Part shown: in pieces, positions 24,040 to 36,058 of the stretch
How positions within the stretch are numbered: position 1 is the stretch's first letter
How the letters are laid out: every line of letters starts with the position of its first letter
Assembly: GCA_002189035.1 (NCBI GenBank)
Contig: NEEC01000023.1
Span: 868,001 to 932,000 of the forward strand
Length of the DNA: 64,000 nucleotides
Direction of reading: 5' to 3'
Source: Utricularia gibba
Taxonomy: Eukaryota; Streptophyta; Magnoliopsida; Lamiales; Lentibulariaceae
Notes under the pieces: model-generated
What the model was told of the DNA's origin: nothing
The model's input: only the letters and a program-made list of their open reading frames with translations
Databases searched by the model: none
Translations under genes and position numbers: made by a program

Positions 24040-24051
24040 GGGTATCAGAGC
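24040..24051 (+). promoter_or_regulatory. Ty1-copia primer-binding site
   Basis: GGGTATCAGAGC, one mismatch from the canonical tRNA-Met complement TGGTATCAGAGC, placed a few bases after the apparent LTR end. Confidence 0.65.
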
Positions 24052-24614
24052 TTCGTTACGACCAAAACTCTTTTTTTTTTTTTTTTTTTGTCCTCTTCGT
24101 AATTGTGGATGCAACTGCCTCCTGTGCTGTCCGGAAGTTTGATGGAGCAGACTAGGGCTCTCCGCATGAAAGCATGTCTTGGAGCCCCAAAACTGTGGGA
24201 CGCCATATGAAGACGTTTTATCCCGAAAAGAAGCAGCGATTGCGGCGATGGCCTGCAAAACTGCAAAGGAGATTTGGACAAAATTACAGCTGGAGTAATT
24301 TTGCCAAAAGGACTTCACATTCTGAGGATTAGTGCTGGAAAAGGCCAGATGCAGTGCGCAAAATCTGTAAGCAAACCGGCCACGTTGATCGCGTATGCCC
24401 TTCAAAAAAATTGGGCACTACACACCAAGCCTCCCCGTCCATTGTTGTAGCTGACTCAGAGAAAACTTTTTCCTGCTGGTAGGACTGACTTTCTCTTCAT
24501 GACGACCAGTAACACTGGCTCACAACAAGAGGAAAGGTGAACAGCCACTTTCAATACGGGTGGCTAATTGACTCTGGCTGTTCATCACATACGGTTTATG
24601 ATTTCACTACTTTG

Positions 24615-24666
24615 CACTCCATAGACCTCTCGTCTCAGCACACTCCATAGACCTCTCGTCTCAGCA
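24615..24666. repeat. 26-bp perfect tandem duplication in the retroelement
   Basis: CACTCCATAGACCTCTCGTC plus TCAGCA occurs twice in tandem (24615-24640, 24641-24666). It interrupts the decayed protease region. Confidence 0.95.
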
Positions 24667-25505
24667 GAAGTGAAGATTGGAAATGGATCAATTATTGAGG
24701 CGAAAGGAAAAGGTATAGTTCAAATCTCCACTCCTTGTGGCCTGAAATTTAGCAATGATGTTCTTTGAGTTCCGTCCCTTAGTATGAAGCTACTTAGTGT
24801 GATTCAGTTTGGTTGTAGAGGGATATAAATTGGCCTTCATTAGCAACCACTGCTATATTACAGACTCCTTTGGTAACTGATAGCATTTAGCTGAAGCCTT
24901 CAATGGTCTTTACTTGTTGAATTGGCCTCTTATTCGTGTTGAAGCCGAAGCCAGTCAAGTTGTCAAAGGCCTTCCATCAAAGATGAAGAAGGAAAGAAAG
25001 CAGTGTGATATGTGTGCAAGGAGGAAACTTTCGCAGAAGACTTTTTCCTGGTATCACTTCTTTCAGACTATCCTTCAAGCTTCAACTAGTGATGTCTGCG
25101 GTCCTTTGACTGCAGCATCCTCGGCCTCGGGTGGAAGTAAGTAGTTTCTCATCTTTATAGATCACTTCACCAGGTTCTGCTGGGTTTACTTTAAAAGTCA
25201 AGTCATCCGTATGGCATTCCATTGGAATGTTCAAGGCCCTGCAACAATTCAAGTCTTACTTGTCGAACTGGGTGTTGTGCACCAGATGGGTGTAGTGTAT
25301 TCACCTCCAGGAAATGGAGTTGCTAGAACAGGTCCATCTTGAATATGACAAGATGCTTGTTGATCGACAAGACTCTCCCCCAAATTTGTCTGGGCTGAAG
25401 CAGTTGCCACCTCTGTCTATATTCAAAACAGATTGCCGAGGCAGTCTAAAGTAAACTTGATGCAAAAGCAGAAACAGGAGTTTTTTGTTGGGCAAAGCTT
25501 CACTT

Positions 25506-26350
25506 TATGATTCTAATTCCTGATCTTGTCAATGACCCCATCGAATCATGCATCTGCATCTGCATCATAGGAGTCTGCTAGAGGAGGAGGTGTAGTCGGG
25601 GTCGCATCCAAAAACGGAGTCATCAAATACATCCCATCGAAACGCTCTTCCTCGCGGCATAACCGCTAAACAACAGACAGAACTGGACGCCGAAGATGAG
25701 CGAAGTTGTATCATGCATGGTGTTGGTGCCAGTAGTCATTTGCATAATTTGTTAGCTGGGTAGGTAGGATGTGAGTGTTTCAAAGCTGCTTACAACCTAT
25801 AGGAGATTTATCCACAAAAATTGGGGTGCATCCTCACATGACTTTACTTTCAGGTTTATATAAAAGCCGCGTCTCCTCAGCCTCAGGTGGGAGGGACGAG
25901 GAAAGTAGGGAGTTTTGCGGCTCTTGCTGACCTCCGTGGGAAGAAGGCTTGGCTTGGCTTGTCAGTCCCAACAGGGGACTACAATGTTTTTTTATCCACG
26001 GCTACAAAGGTAGATTCCAGTTAGAGAGAGACACCTGATCGATCAGCAGTTAACTAATCAACATTCAGCAATAGCATTCACTTGAGGACCTTAAGCACTG
26101 CTCAAGTTGTTGCCTCGTCTGATTCCCAACCTTGGGGCAGCTCCTGCAAGTCCATTTGATTGCTGACTCACTTCTTCTTTGTAGAGCAGCCCCTCCGGGC
26201 TTGAATTGCCTTTTGTTTTTCTAATTGATCTCCATTGAAGAAACGTAGAGAATCGATAATATACAACAACAACAACAACCCAACAGAGTACACGAAATCC
26301 CCAACAACTCCGACCCTCCTAAAATTAGACACCCAACTCTTCTAACACTT
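25506..26350. other. Intergenic region with an isolated open frame
   Basis: Between the retroelement and HMGA. A 56-codon open stretch at 25854-26024 (+), with the residues KVGSFAALADLRGKKAW and LSVPTGDYNVFLS, looks protein-like but has no start codon or recognised homologue. The last few hundred bases are probably the HMGA 3' UTR. Confidence 0.35.
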
Positions 26351-27073
26351 CTATGCGCCAACCGCCGCTGTTACAGCCTGCTTCACTTTGGGCGGCCTTC
26401 CACGTTTTCGTGGCGGGCCACTAGGGTCGCCGCCAGACGGAGCAACCACGGGGACCCCCACTGTCCCCGCAGCTTTCGGTGGCCGGCCACGTTTTCGCCC
26501 CGAAACGTTTGAAGCGCTCACGGGTTTGGGCTTAGGTGGCGGTGGATGCGATTCGGTTAGATCTCGGTTTTTAGGCGGCCGGCCTCGAGGGCGAGAAGGA
26601 GGATCAACTCCCGTGGGTATGGGTGACTTGGGCTTCGGCGGACGTCCACGGCCACGACGGGGCGGCGCGTTTGGATCAGGCTTCAGGTAATTGTTCTTGA
26701 GGAAAACCAGCTCGCCCGTGGATTTCATCCTGTTGAGATGGTGGCTGAGAAGTGCCGAGTGTGCGGATGGGAGATTCCCATACGTAGATTCGATGTGCTT
26801 AGAGATGGCAGACTTGTTGGAACCGTTCTTTTCGTTTAACGTTTCAATTGCCCTCAAAATCATCTGCAGAAAGCAAGATCAGCTGCCCATGGACACCGCG
26901 ACATAAACTTGGAAAACAATTCGACTCAATTGAATCAGGTCACGTAATGCAGTACCACCAGCAAACCAACAAAAATTGCTTACCTCCGGATACTGTGGTA
27001 TGGTTACTGCCGCCGGCGGCGGAGGCTGAGACACATTCGGAAGACCCGTGCCGCCACCATGTTCAGCTGCCAT
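26351..27073 (-). CDS. HMGA: HMGA: linker-histone-like domain plus four AT-hooks
   Basis: Nuclear architectural protein that binds the minor groove of AT-rich DNA. Two exons, 26984-27073 and 26351-26863, give 200 aa, close to the 204 aa of Arabidopsis HMGA. The GH1/H15 globular domain runs from about aa 24 to 95 (YPEMILRAIETLNEKNGSNK, AISKHIESTYGNLP, LLSHHLNRMKSTGELV). Four AT-hooks follow, each with an RGRPPK-type core (GRGRPPKPK, RPRGRPPKN, RKRGRPPKA, RKRGRPPKV). They are separated by Pro/Ser-rich linkers. The intron position, just inside the start of the globular domain, is typical of plant HMGA genes. The C-terminus ends AVGA. Confidence 0.95.
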
Positions 27074-27862
27074 GCTCAGAAAACCAACCCTCCTCCGCAA
27101 GAGAAGGAAAAAAAAAACCTAGAAAAATGGGAATCTGAAAGGAAAGAGCACCAAGGATGGGTTCTCCGGCAACCGGCGCAAAAATGAAATTAAAATGTGA
27201 ACAGCAATTGGGAGCCGATGGGGGGTTTTAAAACAGATTAGAAGAAGCAGATCTGGAAAAAAAAAATATATTTATATTTATAAATGCATATAAAAAGCAT
27301 GGGATTGCAGGTAAAGAAGGGAGGATAAGTGTTGAAGTGACCGCATCTACGGCTGGGCGTTTCTGCTTTACCTTTAATCCAACGGCCCAGCCGTCCCTAC
27401 CCAGGATCGATGACGTGTCTGTGCTATTTAGGATGTATTTTTGGAGCCGGTATACTGAAATTACCATTCCCCCCCTGCCTTGGTTCTTATCCACTTTTGG
27501 TTTTACATTTCTATTGTTCGGTTCCTCACCCGCGACACTGGATCTCGTAGTAGTAGTAGTACCCCGGAGATGGGGATTCGATGGGGATTGGGGGATCCCC
27601 TTCTCCTAAAGAAACCGGGTTCGTTCTCCCAAATTGGGCTGGGCCCATTCCAAGGATCCAATGCAAACAACACATCCAGATAGGTAGCTGGCCTGCTACA
27701 CAGACCCAAATTCTCCTAAAAACGAAGAAACCAAACTAGAGGTAGAGCGATCCACCAAGACTCACAGGATTGGTGCTTGCTTGATGGATGAATGGGACTG
27801 GGAGGAGGGTGACCTTCGCCAACCACTCGAGTGATTGATGATGCAAAGGAGGGGGAGGGGGG
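27074..27862. other. HMGA upstream region and endoglucanase 3' flank
   Basis: Contains GGCCCA/TGGGCC site II-like motifs near 27384 and 27650, consistent with a promoter active in dividing cells, and the likely 3' UTR of the upstream GH9 gene. No coding sequence is seen. Confidence 0.4.
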
Positions 27863-30737
27863 TCATGGGTGGGCCGAAAAGTAGGCCAGTAGTCCAACCA
27901 GGGGAGCGTTTATGTATGTAGTAGGCTCTGACTCCTGGAAGAAGGGCCTGGAGTCAGGAAATGCGTCGGAGGCATTGGGTCCACCCACGACTGCTCCCAC
28001 CAATAAGTTGGGGTTTGGATCCTGGGTCAAGTAGTAACTCGTTCCATCTTTGCATCCTATAGGAGCCGGGTGGGCTGCCACGGACGGCAACGAGCTCCCC
28101 CGGTGGTGGATCCGGCGAGGGAACCTCGTCCCGTACCCCACCATGTACGACATCCTCATCGGGTTGTCCCCCAGGATATAGTCCACCTGATGGATGCCCA
28201 TGCCGCCACACAAAACAAAACAAAACAAAGCAAAATCAACCCCCATCCTTCTTTCCTGTTGCACAAACATTAAGTAGTACCTGGCGGCGAGCCAAGGATT
28301 TGAGGATGGAGGAGGTAGCCGGGGTGCGCCCACAAGGGACGCGGTGATTGGCATGGCTGAGATAATTGGAGTAGGCGAGCATCAGAAACGACAGCGACGT
28401 AACGTGCTGCATGTTACTCCCCCCTGCCTTGAACATCAGTCCTCCTGCGCGCCACCCCACACAACAATAATTAATTCAAATAATAGCACCACCATTCAGT
28501 TCCCTACTCCAAATTACACTACTGTCTGTGGATTTATGAGCCGAACCGAGCCGACCCGAGCCACCCACAAATTCAATTACTACATGATACCGATGCGGCA
28601 TACAACACCTTGGTTGGTTGCCCAACACCTCCCTACGGTCGAAGGCATTCATGAAGCGACTCACCTCTATCCCCCCCACAGTACACAGTACTTGTGAAAG
28701 CCACGACCTCTCTAAGGTGCATTTTGGAATGTGCATTTTTTTATTGGATAATCAATGCAATGGAACTTTACTCTTCTTTCAAGACTGACTGATTCAATGC
28801 AAGAAAACCTTTTGCAGTGGGTCACCAAGGCAATGATGCTCATATTAACTAGATGAACTGAAACGATGACGATACCTAGGGAGTATTGAACTTGAGGAGT
28901 ATGGAAGTTTCCAGGCAGCAAGGAACAGATGAAGCTATCTGCATTCAGCTGGAAAGATCTCAAATCCTCAGCTCTGCCCATCAGGACCTCCTGTGAGGAG
29001 TGTACATAAATGTATTACAGATCAGTCTTCTTAATCAGCAATTAATGGATGATTAGGACGCACGCCCCATCAGTGTTAGTAGTTAATAAGACAAGACTGA
29101 ATGAGCTTGACAAGATTAGAGAATCATACATATTCCCCCGCCCCACCCCCCTCCCCAAACGGGCTGCAGGAATTCATTGATTACACATGGGATTAGAACA
29201 GAAAAAACGCCCAGCGGCACATGAAATCTGCCAATGAACATGGCCATAACAAGCAAGGAGAGGGAAGAGAATGAATGAATTCACACTTGTAACACACACA
29301 TTATGTACCTTGGAAAGGAGGACATTAATGCCTGCGTGTTTGTTGTCCCAACCGAACTCATTAATTGTATCTCCAGCTCTCAGAACAACCTCATTTCCGA
29401 CTATATACTCCCTGTATTCTCGCCTCATAGTCGCCTTATGCAGCCATGCCGCCGCCCACAGTAGCTCATCCTGCAAATCCGGTTTCGGATAGAGTCAAAT
29501 GCATCTTTTTTAGTTCTCCGACTTGCGATGTGGGATTAGGATAGTACCTGGTAGCCATTCACGTCGCAGTAAAAAGGGCAAACAGCTTCACTTAAGCTGG
29601 AGCTGTAGGCACCCCGGTGTCTATCAGCGAAGTCGAACACCTTTTCTCCATCAACAAAATGCAGTGTAAAACCGTGAAATGCGTTTTTTCTTAACTGTCA
29701 TTAATGAAACAGAAACACACAACCAAAGGACAACAAAAAAAAAAAAAAATGAAAGGTGTGGAAGATGCAAGTATCGTTTTCAGAAAAATGTAACACCACG
29801 CGGCAATGGGCGCCGATATCAATGAAAAACGATGGGCTGTACGCGAAAGCAGTGCTAGAGATCTTTTCGAGATACTGCTAAAAGCTGAGAAGCGGGAGAG
29901 GAAACAGACCAAGCATAGTGTGGAATCATAAAGTTGTCTGCCTCTTCCCATAAATCACGTGAAAGGTATATACCATAACCATACCAAGAAGTCTAAGCAA
30001 CTAAAGTAACAAAAAGAAAAAGAAAAACTCCTTAGAATATGGTGAGCTTACTTTAACGGCACGGCTGAGTAGGAGTTTTGAGTAAGCCGGATTTCGTGAC
30101 CGGAAAACGATGGAGGCGGCGGCAAGGGCGGCAGCAGTCTCCCCTGCGACGTCGGACCCGGGGTTTTCGCGGTCAATCTTGTAGACGGTTCTTAATGTGT
30201 CCATGTCTTCAGGCCTCTCCCAACAGCTGTGGTCAGACAATGGATCCCCAACTTGCACGTAGATAACGCCATCGTGTGCGGTGGCTTTGAGCAAGTAATC
30301 GGTAGCCCATTTTACTGCTCTCACTGCATTCCCGAGTTCACCACCCATGTTTCTCCCAAAGTCTATTATGCTCCACGACAACAATGTGGCGGTGAACGCC
30401 ATTGGGAAACCGAATTTCACGTTGTCCCCAGCGTCGTAGTAACCTCCGGTCAAATCCACCTGAAACCGCGGAAAAGGTCAGCCAGTGGACAATTGAACCG
30501 GAAGAAAGAAACAAGAAGAAAAAGGAATGAAACGAAAAGGGGTACGCCGTGGGAGGCTCCGTCGTGCAAGGCGGAGTCTCGTCGCCAGCGTATGCGCTGG
30601 TCCGGAGGGAGCCTCCCAGAGCGCTGGCCTTCGAAGAAGAGAATGCTCTTGCGCAGGGCATCGTGGTAGTCATGGCGGGAGGCGGCGGCGCTTCCGGCGA
30701 GGATTAGGATAGCGAGGGCCAAGGGGAGGGAGGCCAT
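27863..30737 (-). CDS. GH9 endo-1,4-beta-glucanase, secreted (class B type)
   Basis: Secreted cell-wall hydrolase of glycoside hydrolase family 9, which cleaves beta-1,4-glucans. Seven exons (30546-30737, 30052-30459, 29548-29640, 29309-29470, 28876-28990, 28281-28444, 27863-28186) give 485 aa. A signal peptide ([20 protein letters not shown]) leads directly into the catalytic domain ([20 protein letters not shown]). The nucleophile region is [19 protein letters not shown], followed by [11 protein letters not shown] and [17 protein letters not shown]. The histidine region HHRGSSLPS and the acid/base region [20 protein letters not shown] are present. There is no CBM49 or membrane anchor, so it is class B, not KORRIGAN-like. 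All intron phases are consistent. The exact paralogue is undetermined. Confidence 0.95.
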
Positions 30738-31337
30738 TTCAGTGGAGACGGAGGGGCGGGGTTTTAGGGGGGGGGGGGGGCGGTAAAATATAGCAGAGGG
30801 GAGGGGGGGAGGGGCTGCCGGGAGCCGTCCATGTGGACGCATGGGATTCGTTTTGGCAGTTTACGTTGACGGAAAAAGATTGGCATGTGAGGGGCCAACT
30901 CCAACTGAGGGCGATCACGTGCCCCTGGAGAGCCTGAAATCAGATACGTAGTTATGGCATGCCCGATTGGCCGTGCCCTGCCGTGCCACTGGAGGGAGCT
31001 TCTCCCCGTTAATTAGTAGGACTTAGGAGCTTGCTGGCTTCAGAAGTCTAGTTTACCCTTTATTAGCATTTTTTATTACCAATTTAACTTAATTTTTTTA
31101 CCTTGGTAAAAAAAGTTGGCCATTGTGGGGACGACCACTCTTCGTCTTGCTCAATGACTGACAGTGGCGCTGGATGAGTGGCTCCAGGCGGTTGAAGCTT
31201 TACTAACAACATGATTTTCTGCCTCCTTTTTTCAAGAAGCAACAGTGCTGGTAGCAGCAGAAACAACAGAAGAAACATCATCCAATCCGACAGAAAAGGC
31301 GGAATCCATCCCATCCCATCCCATCCCATCCTAGTTG
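30738..31337. other. Endoglucanase promoter and KIN10A 3' flank
   Basis: A G-run (30769-30780) and an AT-rich TATATTTTA-like motif on the minus strand near 30784-30792 lie just upstream of the GH9 start. A (CCCAT)n microsatellite occupies 31306-31331. No coding sequence is seen. Confidence 0.4.
31306..31331. repeat. (CCATC)n microsatellite
   Basis: Five perfect CCATC units directly after the KIN10A stop codon (gene on the minus strand), in its presumed 3' UTR. Confidence 0.9.
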
Positions 31338-34300
31338 TTAATTTCTCATATTCCGTCTGAGTGTAATAAAGGGCGTAGACCCCAGATTCTCTAGCATGTC
31401 AGCAGCAGGATATCCATCCAAGCTAGTTTTATTCGTAGCATTTGCATTCGCATTTGCGTTTGATCTGCCAATCTTGTTCTCCAACGGTGTGAATGGTGTA
31501 TGTGTAGGGCCTGTAATGCTGCTGCTGCTGATGTTCGTAGGACGCAAACAGGCCAGATACCCCCGTTGTTGCTTGTTGCAGATGGGAAGATCGCTGCTTT
31601 TCATGCAAGGTTCCTTGTCCTTGGGCAGAGGACAACCACAAGGATCCTGCACCTCCCACACATTATATTAAGTTAACAACACAGTGAAGATGAAAATCCA
31701 CAACGGAAGAGTAGTGAAGGTCAGTATGGGTACCCCGAGGCCAAGAAATGTGAAAGCTTGCTGGTCGCCATCAAGATGGATATCGATCAGCTTCCGCAAA
31801 TCAGCCAGACTCGAATGCTTAGCAATACTCAATGAAGTAATAAACTTTCCAGGATTCTCCTTTGATGCTTCCCATTTCACGTGCACGTTATCTTCACAAC
31901 CTTCTTCCAGCGGTTTCTGACTCTCCTCTAGATTCTTCGTCATAACAGCAGATTCGCTCAGGTTGCCAAATTCCTGCACCCCTGCTCCTTTGCTATCATT
32001 CGTAGTAGGATTTTCTGTGAGAAGAGGGTATTTGGAGATTTGGGAATCTCCCAATTCTTCTTTACAAGTTTTCATGGGATCATGCAATGAATCGTCGTTC
32101 TCCGTCCGAGTTCCTCCTGTTGGTGCATGATCAATAGCATTGTGCTGCGACTGGGAGAGTTCTCTGTAGTTTCCACACAAATTGAAGATATTTTGAATCC
32201 TGAGTTCACGAGAGGCGGCATCATTTTCATTCCCCGAGGATACTGAGATGACTGAAGAGGTGTAACTATCACCCTTTTCTCCTCAATCACCTCCTTCTGC
32301 ACTTCCTCATCAGAAGCATTCTCCTTGTCATCATCGTTTTCATACTCTTCCTCCTCGTACACAGTGGTCAAACAAGTTCTTGGCGGTGTGGTTCCTTCGT
32401 AGGGATAAGAATGACCTGATGGGGTACCGCCTCCAAGAATTTCAGCTTTGAAAATCACATTTGTTTCCATGTCAATGGATTTAGACAAATCCATTGACTT
32501 CACCATGTCCGAATCCTCCGAATAAACCTCCATTAATCTCTTCATAAATGCCCCACCTTCTTTCTCAATTGAATTATGGACGCCACTTGACAGCCGAAGC
32601 TCGGATTCAATATCCTCTAACCGCTGGCGGAGCTTCTCAAGCTCTTGCTGCTGCTGGGAAATCCTCTCTTCCATCTTCTGCCTTTCTGTATCAACAAACT
32701 CATTGGCCATCACCTGACATTCTTGTATCTTTCTCTCTAATTCAGCTTTCAGCATCAGAGTCCTCTCATTCACTTTTAGATTTATCTTGTGTTCGCTCGC
32801 CTGCACTCCTCGCTCTTCCGCTACTGCAAGTTTAGCCCTCAGCATAGAAATTTCCTCTTCTTTCCTCTGTAGTTCTTTATGAGCTTCATTTCTCTCCTTC
32901 TCCTTTAGTTTGTTCTCCATTTGTAATTTGCAGATGAACTGATCCAGAGCAGCAATCCTCGAGCCGAGAATGACCGCTGATGAAGAATCTTCACCTCCTT
33001 TCTCCCTTTCTGGTGTGTGAGGACCCCTAACTATACACTTTGCTTTAGCTCCATATTCAAATGTTGCAATAGTTTTATGCAACTCCTTTGGATCAGGACT
33101 AGCACAGAGTATCATCAGGATTTTCGACTTGTCATCCTCGAAAGAATCCTGTTTAAATATTTGAGGTAAACGTGTAAACGAATGGATAAAGTGAATGATC
33201 GACCACACTGCAGAAAAAAACTTGATCTGTTAAAAGGAAAACAGCAACAAAAAAATAGCACGCACACACACACACATTCACTAACAGCAGCTAAAAGCTA
33301 AATCTTTCCAACGTTTCTCATGCTCCTCTCAAGTGTCCCATTCAATAGAAGTTGAACCAAAACTGACCAAGAACAAGTTTCCTGTTATATAGGCCTTTGG
33401 ATGACCACTCATCATGATTAAACATACCTGTAGAAGCATGGTTAACTTGCTGTCTCTGAACGGCACATGTGAATCACCATTGGCTATTGATTCCACCACT
33501 CTTTTCAGTGCTATATTACCTTGATTGATCTTTGCTGTCTGCAGTTTGCAACAAAAAAAAAAAAAAGAAGGTTGATGACCTTCTATTCCTCTCCAACTTC
33601 ATCAGTCTATCTTGCTACATGTACCTGCATTTTGGCTTCCAGACCACTCTGACCGGCTTGCTCGATATTCTCCGATCCAGCCATGTCGACTAGCATCAGC
33701 CTTCCCCCGACAGTGGGGACATCAACAATTATCTGCAGAATGGAGCACGGAAGCATTGTCAAAAGTGATCAGTAGATAACAAGAGGTGATATGTAAACAC
33801 ACGTTATACCAGGCAATGACTTCTTGAACTTCTTTCATTGCAACGCGTGCTTTTAACTATTCTTCTCTTCTCTACATTTTGTATCTCCTTCATTATCTTT
33901 CCAGCTTCATTCCCAGAAATGGATGATGCATTTTTCGCCTTCTTTCCCATCACCTCCAGCTTCACCTAATTTATGTTCAGGAATCAATCAATTAACAGGA
34001 GAAAGAAACGGAGTAAGAACCAGAATATAGTTTACTCAATCTAAATGCTAGAATCACCTTAGAGCTAGAGCCAAAGCCATTTTTGGGCCACCCAAGAGTG
34101 AAACCAGGAGCGGTGCTTGATGATGACAAAAGATCATAAATTTCCTCGTTATAAATCTCTAAAACTGTGACCTGAACAAACGTCCCAAACCCCATTATTT
34201 TGTCTCCATTTTCCTCCGTGGCTTCACACAAAATATCCTTCAACGCGTTGTACACAATCCCGGGCTGCTTAGAGCACCCAAACATGGTGTGACTCTTGCC

Positions 34301-34714
34301 AGATCCTGTTGGCCCATACATCATAATCGTGCATTTCTGACCGAGCTTAACACCATTAATCCTCGACTCGACATATTTACGGTAAAACCCATCAAGATCT
34401 TGGTCTTCCGAAAGAGAAATCCCATCAAGACTAAAATCACGATAGCCGATGTCCGTCTTCACCCTCATAGCCTTCCCATCAGGGTCGATCTGAATAGCCG
34501 AGAAATTGGTGTTGGGCTTGCCTCTCTGTTCAGGATGATCACGGATTCTTCCGATGACTTCCACGGGATGTTCCGGTGCGGCTGCGGCTCCTCCAGTTTC
34601 TTTGGTGAAATTAAGACGCTGTTTGGACACAGGAGTCTTGGATTGGTAGTGTGGCAAACCTAGTTTCGCTGAAGGCGTGGGAAGATTGGATTTTGAAGAT
34701 GGAGTAGGCGCCAT
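31338..34714 (-). CDS. KIN10A: Kinesin-10A (PAKRP2-type phragmoplast kinesin)
   Basis: Microtubule motor. The Arabidopsis homologue PAKRP2 moves Golgi-derived vesicles in the phragmoplast during cytokinesis. Six exons (34058-34714, 33810-33965, 33625-33732, 33428-33538, 31734-33148, 31338-31646) give about 918 aa. The motor has the P-loop GPTGSGKSHT (about aa 134), switch I NERSSRSH, switch II LVDMAGSEN and FRDSKLTMLLQ. A coiled coil follows (about aa 400-540, KEKERNEAHKELQRKEEEI onward), then an acidic linker (EEEEYENDDDKENASDEE) and a C-terminal ubiquitin-like region (SSLADLRKLIDIHL, QAFTFLGLG). The last residues are STPFITLRRN. The large exon lacks one base at the CCCC run 32232-32235: the frame shifts between VTPLQSSQYPRG and NENDAASRELRIQ. 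One added base makes the exon a multiple of three and fixes the phases. Confidence 0.94.
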
Positions 34715-34842
34715 TGGGCACAAATCAGAGATAAGGATCTTTTCTTCTTCCTCTACACGAATCCAAGCAGAGAATGGAAGCGAACTGAAGGATGTGGAGT
34801 CGAATCGACCGAGAGAGAGGTGTGAACTTCGAATTGAAAAAG

Positions 34843-34853
34843 TAGCCGTTACA
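34843..34853 (-). promoter_or_regulatory. MSA-like mitotic element (proximal)
   Basis: The minus strand reads TGTAACGGCTA, matching 10 of 11 positions of the MSA consensus YCYAACGGYYA, about 130 bp upstream of the KIN10A ATG. Confidence 0.5.
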
Positions 34854-34890
34854 TAGAGAGAGAGAGAGCATTTGTAAGAAGGAGAGAATT

Positions 34891-34901
34891 TGACCGTTGA
34901 G
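34891..34901 (-). promoter_or_regulatory. MSA-like mitotic element (distal)
   Basis: The minus strand reads CTCAACGGTCA, 10 of 11 to YCYAACGGYYA. With the proximal copy it forms a pair between the KIN10A start codon and its TATA box. Confidence 0.55.
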
Positions 34902-34934
34902 TGCTTGCTCGTGTTTTTAGATTTAAAAACCAGG

Positions 34935-34942
34935 CTTTTATA
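34935..34942 (-). promoter_or_regulatory. TATA box of KIN10A
   Basis: TATAAAAG on the minus strand, about 220 bp upstream of the ATG. This implies a leader of roughly 190 nt that would contain both MSA-like elements. Confidence 0.5.
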
Positions 34943-34953
34943 GTTCCTGTGTG

Positions 34954-36058
34954 TTCCTGTACCGCAGACCTCTCTCGGAAAGGCAAAGTAACCAACGGGT
35001 TTTTGTATCAGTTATTTGTAGCGATCATGTGTCTTACGAATTTCACCTACCGTAGAAGAAGAGAAGAGTGGCCCTTCTGATGGTGCGACACCGCCAACGA
35101 ACCTAACGGCGGCCATCCAACAGGTAGGATGCTGAGCAGAAGCGAGACCGATCCTGAGGCTGCCAACGCCGGCCATGTTATGCTTGGACTGAATCATGCA
35201 TGATTTTGGAGGATTCATTTCATCATGATTCATAGCCGTTTACATATTCCTCTGAGTCTGGGCAACAACACTAGTCCTCGTTTTCATCTGCAACCACCGC
35301 GCCAGTTGGGTCGGGGTCACAATTCCCGGAACCTGAGTAAGCTCGCCGGCTTCGCCTTCGATTTTGACTTCGACTTCACAGGCAATCAGCGACCCCGTGG
35401 TGAAATACTCATATGCCAGGTACCCGGCTAGGAGCCGGTTCGAGGACGGCGAGCATAATACGCCCGCGCCTCCACGGCAACGGACGCTTGTGACATCCCC
35501 TCCCGTTTACGCGAGGCCCTGCGCGTTCTCGTGGCCGTGGGATTCTGGTGTTTCCACACCTCCATGCCACCTCAGACGAGAGGGGAGACGGAAGTTGGGT
35601 ACAAACTTCCGTGCGGATGCACCAACGACGTGTACGAAGAAGACCTGGTGCTCGTATTTTGGGTGTTGTAGATCAATGATTCGTTTAACACTTGTGTTGT
35701 ACTTGTGATAGTGAAATTTCATATTTGCTTAGAAGTTTTCAAGGTTATCAACGATTATGGATTTTACCCGATAAATTCTTCCATTGCATATCTTATTAAC
35801 ACGTTTTGAGCATCACGTCAGCCACTAGGGTGTAAGTTAGTTGATTTGGGTCTTCTTCATCTCCATATTTCCAACAACAACAACAGGAGTAGTCATTCCT
35901 CAACATTCAAGGTTTCCCCTGTCTTATTAGGAGTAGATTTTATACAGAAGCTGGTTCGATGCACGCAGGGTGGAAGTTGTGTATAAACGCGCATACACCA
36001 TACACAAACAACACTGTCACTATTCAGGATCACTTTAGCAATATCATGAACTGAGATC
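34954..36058. other. Intergenic region upstream of KIN10A; bZIP 3' flank
   Basis: Relatively GC-rich between 35080 and 35640, with short open frames on both strands that I do not recognise. One repeats Phe-Asp residues near 35355. The end nearest 36058 is the bZIP 3' UTR. No supported gene. Confidence 0.35.

Larger units (their letters stand above)
23900..25505 (+). mobile_element. Decayed Ty1-copia retrotransposon fragment
   Basis: A primer-binding site GGGTATCAGAGC at 24040-24051 follows an LTR end (TTCTTTCA, about 24036). Downstream, in shifting frames with many stops, are a gag-like stretch, a damaged zinc knuckle (CKQTGHVDRVC, about 24365-24400), the aspartic protease motif LIDSGCSSHT (about 24565-24595), a GAG-pre-integrase block (VKGLPSKMKKERKQCDMC, about 24960), and integrase remnants (TSDVCGPL; FIDHFTRFCWVYF; GVVYSPPGNGVART; FVWAEAVATSVYIQNRLP-like, to about 25440). 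No reverse transcriptase or RNase H follows and no right LTR was found, so it is truncated and non-autonomous. The left LTR edge is undefined. Confidence 0.75.

Noticed and set aside
35012-35233. Minus-strand 73-codon frame upstream of KIN10A
   Set aside because: No similarity recognised and no promoter or splice context.
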